DNA from: a virus
Length of the DNA: 32,951 nt
Virus record (IMG/VR): IMGVR_UViG_3300012920_000009
Location: 1 to 32,951 of that record
Reading direction: 5' to 3' (one strand)
In this document: piece after piece, positions 1 to 7,509 of the stretch
How the letters are laid out: every line of letters starts with the position of its first letter
Position numbering within the stretch: the first letter of the stretch is position 1
Notes under the pieces: model-generated
What the model was told of the DNA's origin: nothing
The model's database searches: none
The model's input: only the letters and a program-made list of their open reading frames with translations
Program-made: the position numbers and the translations under genes

Positions 1-62
1 AACTGCTGCTGAAAGCACATTTGATTCTTCTTGGCGAAGTAGTTATGGACAAATAGCATCTT
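1..62. repeat. Terminal direct repeat, left copy
   Basis: Bases 1-62 are identical to 32890-32951. The repeat lies inside the tail-fibre reading frame, and the frame is continuous across the join. It marks either circularity of the assembled molecule or terminal redundancy of a permuted phage genome. It is too short and too badly placed (inside a coding region, far from the terminase) to be a typical packaged direct terminal repeat. Confidence 0.95.
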
Positions 63-3000
63 TTACTTCTACAGGATTTACAGTTAACGCAGGTTCTGCA
101 AGTGGAAATTTTAATACAAGTGGATCAAATTATGTGGCATATTGCTGGAAAGCAAACGGAGGAACTACAAGCAGCAATACTGATGGTACAATTACAAGCA
201 CAGTACAAGCTAATCAAAATGCAGGATTTTCAATAGTTAAATATAATGGTAATGCTACAAATAATGCTACGGTAGGTCACGGGCTTTCTTCTGCTCCTGA
301 ATTATGGATTGGTAAACAATTATCAGGAAATACAATTAATTGGCAAGTATTATTTTCAGGATTTTCTGAGGGTGATTTTTTAACTTTAAATACTACTGCT
401 GCAAAAGGTAATTCAGTTAATGTATCGTTTGATCCAACTGCAACAACAGTCAAATTTCAAGGTGGACAAGCATTAAATGACAATGAAGATTATATAGGTT
501 ACTGTTATCATTCAGTAGCAGGGTATTCTAAAATTGCAACATACACAGGTAATGGTTCGGATAATGGACCGATTGTAGAAACAGGATTTGAACCTGCTTT
601 TGTAATGATTAAAAGAAGTAGCAGCACAGGAAACTGGTTAATATATGATAATAAAAGAAGTACAACAAACACAAGAGATAAATTATTATTTGCAAATGAT
701 TCAACAGCAGAGCAAACACAAGCTTATGTTGATTTTCTATCAAATGGTTTTCAAATTGCTGCAGCAGGTGGTACAGGTGATACGAATATAAATATTAATG
801 GAAGCACATATATCTATATGTGTTTTGCTGCAGATCCTGATTCAGAAACACCAACACTTACAAGTAGTTTTAATGCAGAACTTTATACTGGTAATGGTAG
901 CACACAAAGTATTACAGGGATAGGGTTTTCACCGAATCTAACTTGGATAAAAGATAGAAGTGCAACTTTTGGACATAGATTAATTGATTCTGTGAGTGGC
1001 CCTAACAATTATGTTGAATCAAGTTCAAGTTCTTCACAACAGGGTGCAGGAGGTAATGGTTTAAGTACTTTTGATGCAGATGGGTTTACATTAGGTTCAG
1101 GTAATGCACATAATAAAAGTGGAGATGATTTTATTTCTTGGAATTGGAAAGCGAATGATAATGAAGCAACAATAGAAGAAGTAAGTTCAGATTTAGATGC
1201 AATAGCAGTATATAAATTTGAAAGCAATGCGAATGATGTTACAGGCTACCACAATGGAACTGCAACTGATGTAACTTATGTTAGTGGAAAGTTTAATAAT
1301 GCAGCAGATTTTAACAATACATCATCTAAAATAGTTATAGGAACTCAAAGTAGTGTTATACCAAGTGGTTCAAGAGGAGTTAGTTTTTCTTTTTGGGTTT
1401 ATTTAGATTCTGTTGATACAAGTTCAAATTATGACCATTGGTTTATAGGTCAGGAAAATTATGGTGGTTCGTTTGAAGATGGTGAATTTTCAGTTAGGTT
1501 ATATGGAGGAAAAGTTTATACTGATTATGCACAATCAAGTAGTATATACAGACAAAGACAAGCAAGTACTACATTATCAACTGGGCAATGGTATCACATA
1601 GTGGCTACTTATGATACTTCAAATGCAAATATCACAGAAGTATATTTAAATGGTAGTTTAGAAACAACCACAAATCTTACATCAGGAGGTACTTTTACAA
1701 CAAATAGTTTAATGCAAAACTCTACTAATATATCTATTGGTGGAGGAGCCGCATATACAGATGGTAAAATAGACCAATTTAGGATTTATGATCAAGTTTT
1801 AACTGCTTCAAATGTTACTACATTATATAATGAAACTGCATCTGATAATAATGATTTGAATTTGGGAATGACTTATGTTTCTTCTTTACAATCAATAGTA
1901 AGTGCAAATGCTAACGCAGGATTCTCCATTGTAAAATATGTAGGAGATGGTACTTCAAGTGCAAGAGTTCCTCACGGATTATCAAGTACTCCGGAAATGA
2001 TTATTGTAAAAGAACTTGATGGTTCTTCATCGTGGCAGGTATATCATACAGGATTATCTGCTAATAATGTCTTATTATTAAATAGTTCAAGTGCAGAAGC
2101 TAATCCATCAAGTGATTTTAACAATGGTGGACTTAGAACTGTAAATGCTAATACATTTGGATTTGTTTCAGGACTTACAGACACAAATAATGTAAACGAA
2201 TCAGGACTTGGATATATTGCCTATTGTTTTCATTCTGTTACTGGATACAGCAAGTTTGGTAGCTATGCAGGTAATGGAACTACTAATGCTATAACAACAG
2301 GATTTAAGCCTGATTTTGTATTAATTAAAACTTACGATAATTCTGACCAATGGGTTATAATAGATAGTCGTAGAGGTGGTACAAAAATATTACAACCAAA
2401 TTTGACTGCTGCTGAAAGTTCAGAATCAGGTGTAAATGTAAGTTTTACATCAACAGGTTTCACACATACAGGAAGTGGTGGTGGAATTGGTCAAGTAAAT
2501 TCAAATGGAAGTAATTATATCTACTGGGCAATAGCTAAAAATGTACCAAGTAATACAACATTAGCTAATAGTTTTAAAGCAGTAACATATACTGGTAATG
2601 GAAGCAGTCAGTCAATAACTGGAACAGGGTTTAGACCTGATTTAGTTTGGATAAAACAAAGAAGTAGTACACAGGTCCCTATTTGGTATGATAGTGTTAG
2701 AGGAGCAGGAAATTATATTTTTTCATCAGGTACTGATGCACAGGGTTACTCTGCAGGAACAGTAAAATCATTTGATTCAGATGGATTTAGTGTTGGTTCA
2801 AGTAATAGTGAAAACCAAAATAGTGAAACATTTGTAGCTTGGTGTTGGAAAGCAGGTAATACTTGGCAATCTAATGTAGATGGTACAATACCAAGTACAG
2901 TAAATGCAAATACTGCTAATGGTTTTAGCGTTGTTAAATATAAAGGAACTGGTAGCACAGGTACTTACGGTCACGGATTATCATCATCGCCTGACTGGAT

Positions 3001-3514
3001 AATAACAAAAAGAATAGATTCATCTGAGGGTTGGATTGTTTATACAAGCAGTTTGTCTGCAAGTAACTATATGTATTTAAATAGTACAAGTGCAGCAGGA
3101 ACTGATACTAATGCTTATAAAACAATAAGTTCTACAACAATTCAAATTGGAACAGATAATACTGTAAATGTAAATGGTGGTGAATACATAGCTTATTGTT
3201 GGACATCAATATCAGGCTATAGTAAGTTTGGAAGCTACACAGGTAATGGAAGTACACAAAGCATTACTGGTATTGGATTTCAACCTGACTGGATTATGAT
3301 TAAGCAAACTAATGCAACTAATTCTTGGAGAATATTTGATAGTGCAAGAGGTTTATCTGCACCACAAACATTGTTTGCAAATCTAACTTTAGCAGAAGAT
3401 AGCGAATCTAATACAGTATCAAGTTTTGATAGTGATGGTTGGACAATGGGTAGTCAGCAAGGAGTAAATGATAATGGAGATACTTATATATATATGGCAT
3501 TTAAAATGAATTAA
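1..3514 (+). CDS. Modular tail fibre / adhesin with LamG domain (3' part; 5' part at 32654-32951)
   Basis: This is the larger part of a gene that starts at 32654 and crosses the circular junction. The complete product is 1,249 aa; the first in-window Met (134) is internal residue 124. The protein is built from about nine Gly/Ser/Thr/Asn-rich modules of 90-110 aa. Many carry a Y(T/A)GNGS..I..GF.PD..(W/M)IK signature followed by DS.RG; others carry a HGLSS.P(E/D) signature with an aromatic-rich strand. Between the fourth and fifth modules is a concanavalin/LamG-type domain (about residues 476-692; bases 1190-1840) with the typical FSFWVYLDS and QWYHIVATYD strands and a closing IDQFRIYD. Such modules occur in tail fibres of marine phages; LamG domains bind glycans. 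Receptor binding is inferred. The gene ends 10 bases before the next start. Function as adhesin is likely; ligand unknown. Confidence 0.85.
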   Translation, partial: TAAESTFDSSWRSSYGQIASFTSTGFTVNAGSASGNFNTSGSNYVAYCWKANGGTTSSNTDGTITSTVQANQNAGFSIVKYNGNATNNATVGHGLSSAPELWIGKQLSGNTINWQVLFSGFSEGDFLTLNTTAAKGNSVNVSFDPTATTVKFQGGQALNDNEDYIGYCYHSVAGYSKIATYTGNGSDNGPIVETGFEPAFVMIKRSSSTGNWLIYDNKRSTTNTRDKLLFANDSTAEQTQAYVDFLSNGFQIAAAGGTGDTNININGSTYIYMCFAADPDSETPTLTSSFNAELYTGNGSTQSITGIGFSPNLTWIKDRSATFGHRLIDSVSGPNNYVESSSSSSQQGAGGNGLSTFDADGFTLGSGNAHNKSGDDFISWNWKANDNEATIEEVSSDLDAIAVYKFESNANDVTGYHNGTATDVTYVSGKFNNAADFNNTSSKIVIGTQSSVIPSGSRGVSFSFWVYLDSVDTSSNYDHWFIGQENYGGSFEDGEFSVRLYGGKVYTDYAQSSSIYRQRQASTTLSTGQWYHIVATYDTSNANITEVYLNGSLETTTNLTSGGTFTTNSLMQNSTNISIGGGAAYTDGKIDQFRIYDQVLTASNVTTLYNETASDNNDLNLGMTYVSSLQSIVSANANAGFSIVKYVGDGTSSARVPHGLSSTPEMIIVKELDGSSSWQVYHTGLSANNVLLLNSSSAEANPSSDFNNGGLRTVNANTFGFVSGLTDTNNVNESGLGYIAYCFHSVTGYSKFGSYAGNGTTNAITTGFKPDFVLIKTYDNSDQWVIIDSRRGGTKILQPNLTAAESSESGVNVSFTSTGFTHTGSGGGIGQVNSNGSNYIYWAIAKNVPSNTTLANSFKAVTYTGNGSSQSITGTGFRPDLVWIKQRSSTQVPIWYDSVRGAGNYIFSSGTDAQGYSAGTVKSFDSDGFSVGSSNSENQNSETFVAWCWKAGNTWQSNVDGTIPSTVNANTANGFSVVKYKGTGSTGTYGHGLSSSPDWIITKRIDSSEGWIVYTSSLSASNYMYLNSTSAAGTDTNAYKTISSTTIQIGTDNTVNVNGGEYIAYCWTSISGYSKFGSYTGNGSTQSITGIGFQPDWIMIKQTNATNSWRIFDSARGLSAPQTLFANLTLAEDSESNTVSSFDSDGWTMGSQQGVNDNGDTYIYMAFKMN

Positions 3515-3524
3515 AATAATAATT

Positions 3525-3818
3525 ATGGCAGATTTAGATTTAGAGGAAATTAAAAAAAAGAAGTTCAACATTAGCGTTGAAAATATGATAACGATAGGAA
3601 TGGTTATTGTTACTGTTACTGGTATGTGGTATTCTTTACAGGATGACATAAATCAAGCTAAGCTTTTGCCTGAACCTGAAGTGTCAAGAACAGAGTATGA
3701 TCTGAAAGATCAACTTATTAGAGAAACAATAATCAATACACAAGAGAAAGTGCAAGAGAATGGCGAGAAATTAGAGGATATTGATGAAAAATTATTTGAA
3801 ATCATAAAAGATAAATAA
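3525..3818 (+). CDS. Small membrane-anchored coiled-coil protein
   Basis: A 97-aa protein with a charged N-terminus (EEIKKKK at about 7-13), one hydrophobic segment (about residues 20-37, ITIGMVIVTVTGMWYSL) and a long, highly charged C-terminal part rich in E, K, D, I and L that looks like a coiled coil. This architecture fits an inner-membrane protein with an extended helical domain, like an i-spanin or a holin-associated protein, but no diagnostic motif proves it. It is the first of three overlapping genes for envelope-directed products placed after the adhesin gene; its stop overlaps the next start as TAATG. Start chosen at the first ATG after the adhesin stop, in an A/T-rich context. Function unknown. 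Confidence 0.7.
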   Translation: MADLDLEEIKKKKFNISVENMITIGMVIVTVTGMWYSLQDDINQAKLLPEPEVSRTEYDLKDQLIRETIINTQEKVQENGEKLEDIDEKLFEIIKDK

Positions 3819-4135
3819 TGCGTTTTATATTTTTAATATTATTATTTACAATAACTTCTTTAAGTTATGGGCAAGAGATAACTACAGTTCATTTTAATTA
3901 TAAATGGAATGAAACCAATAGCTTTAATAAATTAGAAAGGTTAAAAAACACTAAGGTACAATATGCTTATGTAGAGGAACAAAGCGATGCTATAAAAGCA
4001 TCAATAAAATCAGTACCAACAATAGTTGTATATAAAAATGGAAAACCTGTAGCAAAATTTGAAGCAGGTTTAACTATGAAGATTGCAGTTAGATTAGACA
4101 GCATACAATCCATAGTTGATAAATACAAGAAATAA
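3818..4135 (+). CDS. Secreted thioredoxin-fold protein lacking the CXXC motif
   Basis: A 105-aa protein with an apparent signal peptide (residues 1-18, hydrophobic FIFLILLFTI core, likely cut after SLSYG). The mature part looks like a minimal thioredoxin fold: a strand (TTVHFNYKW), a helix, then SVPTIVVYKNGKPVAKFEAG, matching the cis-proline loop and following beta hairpin of thioredoxins (cis-Pro at residue 67). At the place where thioredoxin has WCGPC this protein has WNET, and the whole protein has no cysteine. It therefore cannot do dithiol exchange; a structural or binding role in the periplasm is more likely. There is no lipobox, so it is not an outer-membrane lipoprotein. It overlaps both neighbours through TAATG junctions. 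The fold call is from motif reading only. Confidence 0.7.
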   Translation: MRFIFLILLFTITSLSYGQEITTVHFNYKWNETNSFNKLERLKNTKVQYAYVEEQSDAIKASIKSVPTIVVYKNGKPVAKFEAGLTMKIAVRLDSIQSIVDKYKK

Positions 4136-4284
4136 TGAATGACTGGACACCATCTATATTAGGTTTTTTTGTGAGTTTAATTAGCATAGCAGAATTTAAC
4201 GAATATATGAATAGTGTTCTAATTGTAGTAACTCTTGTTTATACTGCAATAAAACTAAAAGATATTATATTTAAAAAAAAATAA
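4135..4284 (+). CDS. 49-aa two-helix membrane protein, holin-like
   Basis: A 49-aa open reading frame starting inside the TAATG junction with the preceding gene. It has two hydrophobic stretches (about residues 8-19 and 27-40) separated by a short polar EFNEYMN turn, and a basic KLKDIIFKKK tail. That is the layout of a small class II holin-like protein with both ends in the cytoplasm. A second, better holin candidate is encoded at 30208, next to the endolysin, so this could be an accessory holin, antiholin or another envelope factor. Tight packing with neighbours and coupled start support that it is translated. Function is inferred from topology only. Confidence 0.6.
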   Translation: MNDWTPSILGFFVSLISIAEFNEYMNSVLIVVTLVYTAIKLKDIIFKKK

Positions 4285-4286
4285 TT

Positions 4287-4391
4287 ATGGCAAAGATATT
4301 TGAATATATAGCACAAAAAATTAGAAACTTCAACCATTGGTTTGCTACTGGTTGGAATAAAATCATCAAAAAATTATTAATCAAAATTTAA
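4287..4391 (+). CDS. 34-aa cationic amphipathic peptide
   Basis: A very short frame starting two bases after the preceding stop, in an AATTATGGC context like other starts here. The peptide (starts MAKIFEYIAQ, ends KKLLIKI) is strongly basic, with Lys/Arg alternating with I, L, F and W, which would make an amphipathic helix able to lie on a membrane. Its W/F-rich centre (NHWFATGW) resembles the WNQWFVNW stretch of the 41-aa protein at 31103. No known family recognised. It could be a lysis-associated peptide or a virion component; it could also be a chance frame, since it fills the space just before a promoter. Confidence 0.4.
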   Translation: MAKIFEYIAQKIRNFNHWFATGWNKIIKKLLIKI

Positions 4392-4392
4392 T

Positions 4393-4400
4393 TATATTTG
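4393..4400 (+). promoter_or_regulatory. TAnnTTTG promoter element before the tail tube gene
   Basis: TATATTTG, matching the Bacteroidetes -7 consensus TAnnTTTG, just after the 34-aa frame and 19 bases before the tail tube start at 4420. No well-spaced upstream TTG is visible. It would give the abundant tail tube protein its own transcript with a short leader. Confidence 0.5.
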
Positions 4401-4419
4401 TAGTATAAAATTATAAGCA

Positions 4420-4842
4420 ATGGCAAGTACAGTATTCAACGGAACTAATTTATTAATAAAAATTGCAGATGATGGTTCAAGTCCAACTACATTAGGGCAT
4501 TCTACTTCATGTACAATTTCTTTCACTAACGATATGGCAGATGCCACTACAAAAGATTCATCAGGTTTTTCAGAGGTTATACCTGCAGTAAGATCTGCAG
4601 AAATTTCTTTTGATGGACTTGTAGATTATACAGATGGTTCAAGTGGTGGTGCTGAAATTGCACACAAACTTTTGACAAGACAAAAATGTGATTTTTCATT
4701 TGGTACTGCTGCAACAGGAGATACAATTTACACTGGAGAGGGGTTCATTTCTTCGTGTGAGATAAGTGGTTCAATGGAAGAAGCAGTAACATATTCAGGA
4801 ACGATTACAGTTACAGGTGCAATTACAGAATCAGTAAACTAA
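4420..4842 (+). CDS. Major tail (tube) protein
   Basis: A 140-aa, Thr/Ser/Gly-rich, predicted all-beta protein. It starts MASTVFNGTNLLIKI and contains the pattern seen in TP901-1-like major tail proteins: an early strand, a TISFTNDMADATTKDSSGF segment and a late ISGSMEEAVTYSGTITVTG strand pair. It would polymerise into the inner tube of a long non-contractile tail. Position supports this strongly: it is followed by a frameshifted tail assembly chaperone gene and the tape measure gene, the conserved order of siphoviruses. It has its own promoter-like element upstream and another directly downstream, consistent with high expression. Family assignment is from overall pattern and synteny. Confidence 0.8.
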   Translation: MASTVFNGTNLLIKIADDGSSPTTLGHSTSCTISFTNDMADATTKDSSGFSEVIPAVRSAEISFDGLVDYTDGSSGGAEIAHKLLTRQKCDFSFGTAATGDTIYTGEGFISSCEISGSMEEAVTYSGTITVTGAITESVN

Positions 4843-4845
4843 AAC

Positions 4846-4875
4846 TTGATTTATAATGTGTAATTGTTATATTTG
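4846..4875 (+). promoter_or_regulatory. Full Bacteroidetes promoter (TTG-N19-TAnnTTTG) before the tail chaperone gene
   Basis: TTG at 4846-4848, 19 bases, then TATATTTG at 4868-4875. This matches the known Flavobacterium/Bacteroides layout with a -33 TTG and -7 TAnnTTTG. It lies in the intergenic gap after the tail tube gene and 18 bases before the ATG at 4894. Confidence 0.65.
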
Positions 4876-4893
4876 TTATTGTAAATAAATTCT

Positions 4894-5259
4894 ATGACAA
4901 AACAAAGAGGTTACTACACTCTTAAATTAGGGGGTAAAAATCGCACACTACATTTTAGTATGAACTTTTGGGCAACCTTTACAGATATGCTTGATATTTC
5001 TCTTGATGAAATTGGTACTGTATTTGAAAAAGGTGCTTCACTAAAAACAATAATTACTATTGTATATGCAGGAATTTTAACATACGATCAAGAAAACAAA
5101 AATGAAATTGATTACGATAATTTTGATGTAGGTAATTGGCTTGAAGATGCAACTTCAGAAGATATTGAGAAGATAATTAAAGCTATGACTGAATCAAGAA
5201 TATTAGGTAATGATTTAAATGCAGGTATGCAAAGAAACCCTGACACAAAAAAAAAGTAA
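4894..5259 (+). CDS. Tail assembly chaperone, short form
   Basis: A 121-aa protein encoded between tail tube and tape measure, the position of lambda gpG and its analogues. It has the look of this family: an N-terminal beta part (GYYTLKLGGKNRTLHFSMNF), then helices with FTDMLDISLDEIGTVFEKG and an acidic segment, ending KKK directly at the stop. Such proteins coat the tape measure during tail assembly and are not in the mature virion. The last codons form an A_AAA_AAG slippery site, so a fraction of ribosomes should make the longer form (4894-5585). A full promoter lies just upstream. Family sequence similarity is low in general, so the call rests mainly on synteny and the frameshift. Confidence 0.8.
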   Translation: MTKQRGYYTLKLGGKNRTLHFSMNFWATFTDMLDISLDEIGTVFEKGASLKTIITIVYAGILTYDQENKNEIDYDNFDVGNWLEDATSEDIEKIIKAMTESRILGNDLNAGMQRNPDTKKK

Positions 5260-5585
5260 GCGATAAAACAACCTGGGAAGATATTATAGATTTCTATATT
5301 GGATATTGTGGAATCAATCCTAATGAGTTTTGGAATAACACTTTTAAAGAAAACAAACTTATTTCTGAATCTTATGTTATAAGAATAAATGCAGAGTGGG
5401 AACAATTCAGATTTTTAGCTGCTATGATTCATAATGTAAACTGCACAAAGAAATCTCAAATGATAAAACCACATGAGTTGTTTGAGTTACCACAAGACAA
5501 TATAAAAAGAAAAACTTCTAAATCCACAAGGAAAGAATTTGAAAAGTATAGAGATCTTGTAAATAGTAAGTTGAATAAAAAATAG
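4894..5585 (+). CDS. Tail assembly chaperone, long form made by -1 frameshifting
   Basis: After the A_AAA_AAG heptamer at 5250-5256, the -1 frame is open from 5256 to the TAG at 5583-5585 and adds 109 residues, giving a 230-aa fusion (like lambda gpGT). The extension reads VSDKTTWEDIIDFYIGYCGI and onward; it is rich in aromatic and charged residues and ends in a basic tail. It has no usable start of its own: its first ATG is deep inside, in the LAAMIHN segment. This region of about 320 bases would otherwise be an unexplained gap before the tape measure. The T-like part links the chaperone to the tail tube in lambda. A sequencing error in the nine-A run is the only competing explanation. Confidence 0.85.
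5250..5256 (+). other. -1 ribosomal frameshift slippery site A_AAA_AAG
   Basis: The zero frame reads AAA AAA AAG TAA at 5248-5259, so positions 5250-5256 are the classic X_XXY_YYZ heptamer A_AAA_AAG, also used by E. coli dnaX. A stop codon follows at once, which tends to raise shifting. No clear downstream hairpin is visible. It joins the two parts of the tail assembly chaperone. Confidence 0.85.
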
Positions 5586-5586
5586 T

Positions 5587-5594
5587 TATTTTTG
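5587..5594 (+). promoter_or_regulatory. TAnnTTTG element four bases before the tape measure start
   Basis: TATTTTTG immediately after the chaperone stop; four bases (TACT) then separate it from the ATG at 5599. A transcript from it would start at or within a few bases of the ATG, so it would be leaderless. No well-spaced TTG upstream. Confidence 0.5.
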
Positions 5595-5598
5595 TACT

Positions 5599-7509
5599 AT
5601 GGCAGACCAAAATTTTAGAATACTTTTTGAATTTATTGCAAAAGTTGCAAAATTTAACCAAGATATTGATAATGCTCGTGGTAAAGTAAAAAAATTCACT
5701 ACTGATATGACCAAATTTGGTCGTACTATGTCCACAAGAGTTTCATTACCTCTTATAGCAGTTGGTACATTAGCTTTAAGACAAGCAGCTAAATTTGAAA
5801 GATTAAGAGTTACCTTAAATACACTTACTGGTTCTGCTGATGCAGGTGCTAAATCTTTTGAAAGATTAGTACAATTTAGTGCAGAAACACCTTTACAATT
5901 AGAAGAACTTACAAGAGTAAACAATATGTTAATGGGATTTGGGCAATCAACTGATGATGCTTTTAAATCTCTAAAAATGCTTGGTGATGTATCGGCTATA
6001 ACAGGTGGTAATCTTACAGGTATTGCAGTAGCATTTGGTCAAGCTGCCGCAGAGGGCCGTGTGATGACCAGGGATCTACGTCAATTTATAAATAATGGGG
6101 TGCCTATATTACAACTGCTTTCTGAAGAAATGGGTGTTGCCGAGGGAAAAATTATGGATTTGGCTTCAGAGGGTAAACTTACATTTGACATTTTAAATAC
6201 TGCATTTGAAAAAGCAACAAGTGATGGTGGTAGGTTCAATGATGGTCTTAAAATACTTTCGCAAACATTAGAGGGTTTATTTAGTACATTAAAAGATAAT
6301 GTAAATATTGCACTTGCAGAACTTGGTCAAGAGATTGCAGAAACATTAAATCTTAAAGAGGGAATACCTGCACTTTCAAAAAAAATAGGTGAATTAGTGA
6401 AAGGATTTAAAGGTTTAAATGATGATACACAAAAGTTAATTATAAGTGCAGGTCTTTTAGCAATAGCCATACCACCTTTGACAATAGCACTTGGATTTTT
6501 AATTTCTTCTGTAACAACAATATCAGCAGCATTAGTAGCTTTGAACCCAATAGTACTTGGAATAACGACAGTTGTTTTAGGTCTTGGTTCTGCATTTGTT
6601 GGTGCTAAAGTTTCAGGAGTTAGTTTTGGTGAAACAATCAAAAATGTTTTATTATCAGGTGGAAATGCAGGTGTATTAGCTTCCTTACAAGCAAAATCAA
6701 AAGCAGCAAAACTTGCAATAGATGAGTTAGCAGAATCAATGAAAAATGCTTTTACAGATCCATTAGGATTTACTGGTGCTAAACCAAAAGGATTTCCAAG
6801 CATACCAACAACTACAACAAATACTACTGGTTCAGGTGGAGAAGATACAGGTGGTACAGGTGGAGGTTTTTTAGGAATAAATCCTTTTATTTTAGGTACT
6901 GGTTTTCAATCACTTGCAGGTATTGTTAAAACTGAAGTGCCGAAGATGACTAATGTTACAAATGGTTTTGCAGCAGCTATGAAAGAAATTACTGCAAAGT
7001 TTACTGATTTTAGAGTAAATGGTATTGAACCAATAGTAGAAGAAACAAAAACATTTGGTGAACAAATTATACCTCAAATCGGTTTTGCTTTAAGAGATGG
7101 ATTTGCAAGTATTGCAGAGGGTGAAAATCCTTTAAAAAGATTAGGAACAATATTAAAAGGTTTAGTTACAAGATTACTTGCAGCAGCAGCAGCAGCAATG
7201 TTACTTGGTGCATTTTTGGGTGGTGCAGGTGGTGGTTCAAGAATATTAAAAAATTTGGGTGGTATAAAAGGATTATTTACCCAATTCTCTGGTATTGAGT
7301 TAGCAAGAGGTGGTATTGTATCAGGACCAACAAATGCTTTGATTGGAGAATACCCAGGTGCAAGATCTAATCCTGAAGTAGTTGCACCATTAAGTAAATT
7401 AAAAACAATGTTAGGTGGTGGTGCTATGCAAGGTGAGTTTGTATTAAGAGGACAAGATTTAGTTGTAGCATTACAAAGAGCAGAAAGAAATAGAAATAGA
7501 TTTAAATAA
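5599..7509 (+). CDS. Tail tape measure protein
   Basis: A 636-aa protein with the N-terminal tape measure domain: an opening helix, then about residues 60-240 containing the conserved FERLRVTLNTLTGSADAGAK, the AVAFGQAAAEGRVMTRDLRQ segment and NNGVPILQLLSEEMG, as in the TIGR02675 family. The middle has long hydrophobic helices (about 278-345), then a Thr/Gly linker, a poly-Ala/Gly hydrophobic stretch (about 525-550) and a typical C-terminus (ARGGIVSGPTNALIGEY and NPEVVAPLSKL). It sets tail length and is ejected with the DNA; at about 0.15 nm per residue it implies a tail near 95 nm. Its length and the synteny identify a siphovirus. Its stop overlaps the next start as TAATG. A GCA repeat at about 7183-7197 encodes the Ala run. 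Confidence 0.93.
   Translation: MADQNFRILFEFIAKVAKFNQDIDNARGKVKKFTTDMTKFGRTMSTRVSLPLIAVGTLALRQAAKFERLRVTLNTLTGSADAGAKSFERLVQFSAETPLQLEELTRVNNMLMGFGQSTDDAFKSLKMLGDVSAITGGNLTGIAVAFGQAAAEGRVMTRDLRQFINNGVPILQLLSEEMGVAEGKIMDLASEGKLTFDILNTAFEKATSDGGRFNDGLKILSQTLEGLFSTLKDNVNIALAELGQEIAETLNLKEGIPALSKKIGELVKGFKGLNDDTQKLIISAGLLAIAIPPLTIALGFLISSVTTISAALVALNPIVLGITTVVLGLGSAFVGAKVSGVSFGETIKNVLLSGGNAGVLASLQAKSKAAKLAIDELAESMKNAFTDPLGFTGAKPKGFPSIPTTTTNTTGSGGEDTGGTGGGFLGINPFILGTGFQSLAGIVKTEVPKMTNVTNGFAAAMKEITAKFTDFRVNGIEPIVEETKTFGEQIIPQIGFALRDGFASIAEGENPLKRLGTILKGLVTRLLAAAAAAMLLGAFLGGAGGGSRILKNLGGIKGLFTQFSGIELARGGIVSGPTNALIGEYPGARSNPEVVAPLSKLKTMLGGGAMQGEFVLRGQDLVVALQRAERNRNRFK

Noticed and set aside
3818-4135. 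Outer-membrane spanin (lipoprotein) reading of the 3818 gene
   Set aside because: No cysteine anywhere, so no lipobox; the thioredoxin-like VPT and NGKPV pattern fits better.
7180-7200. GCA trinucleotide run in the tape measure gene as a phase-variation tract
   Set aside because: Length changes would stay in frame and only alter an Ala run in a hydrophobic segment.
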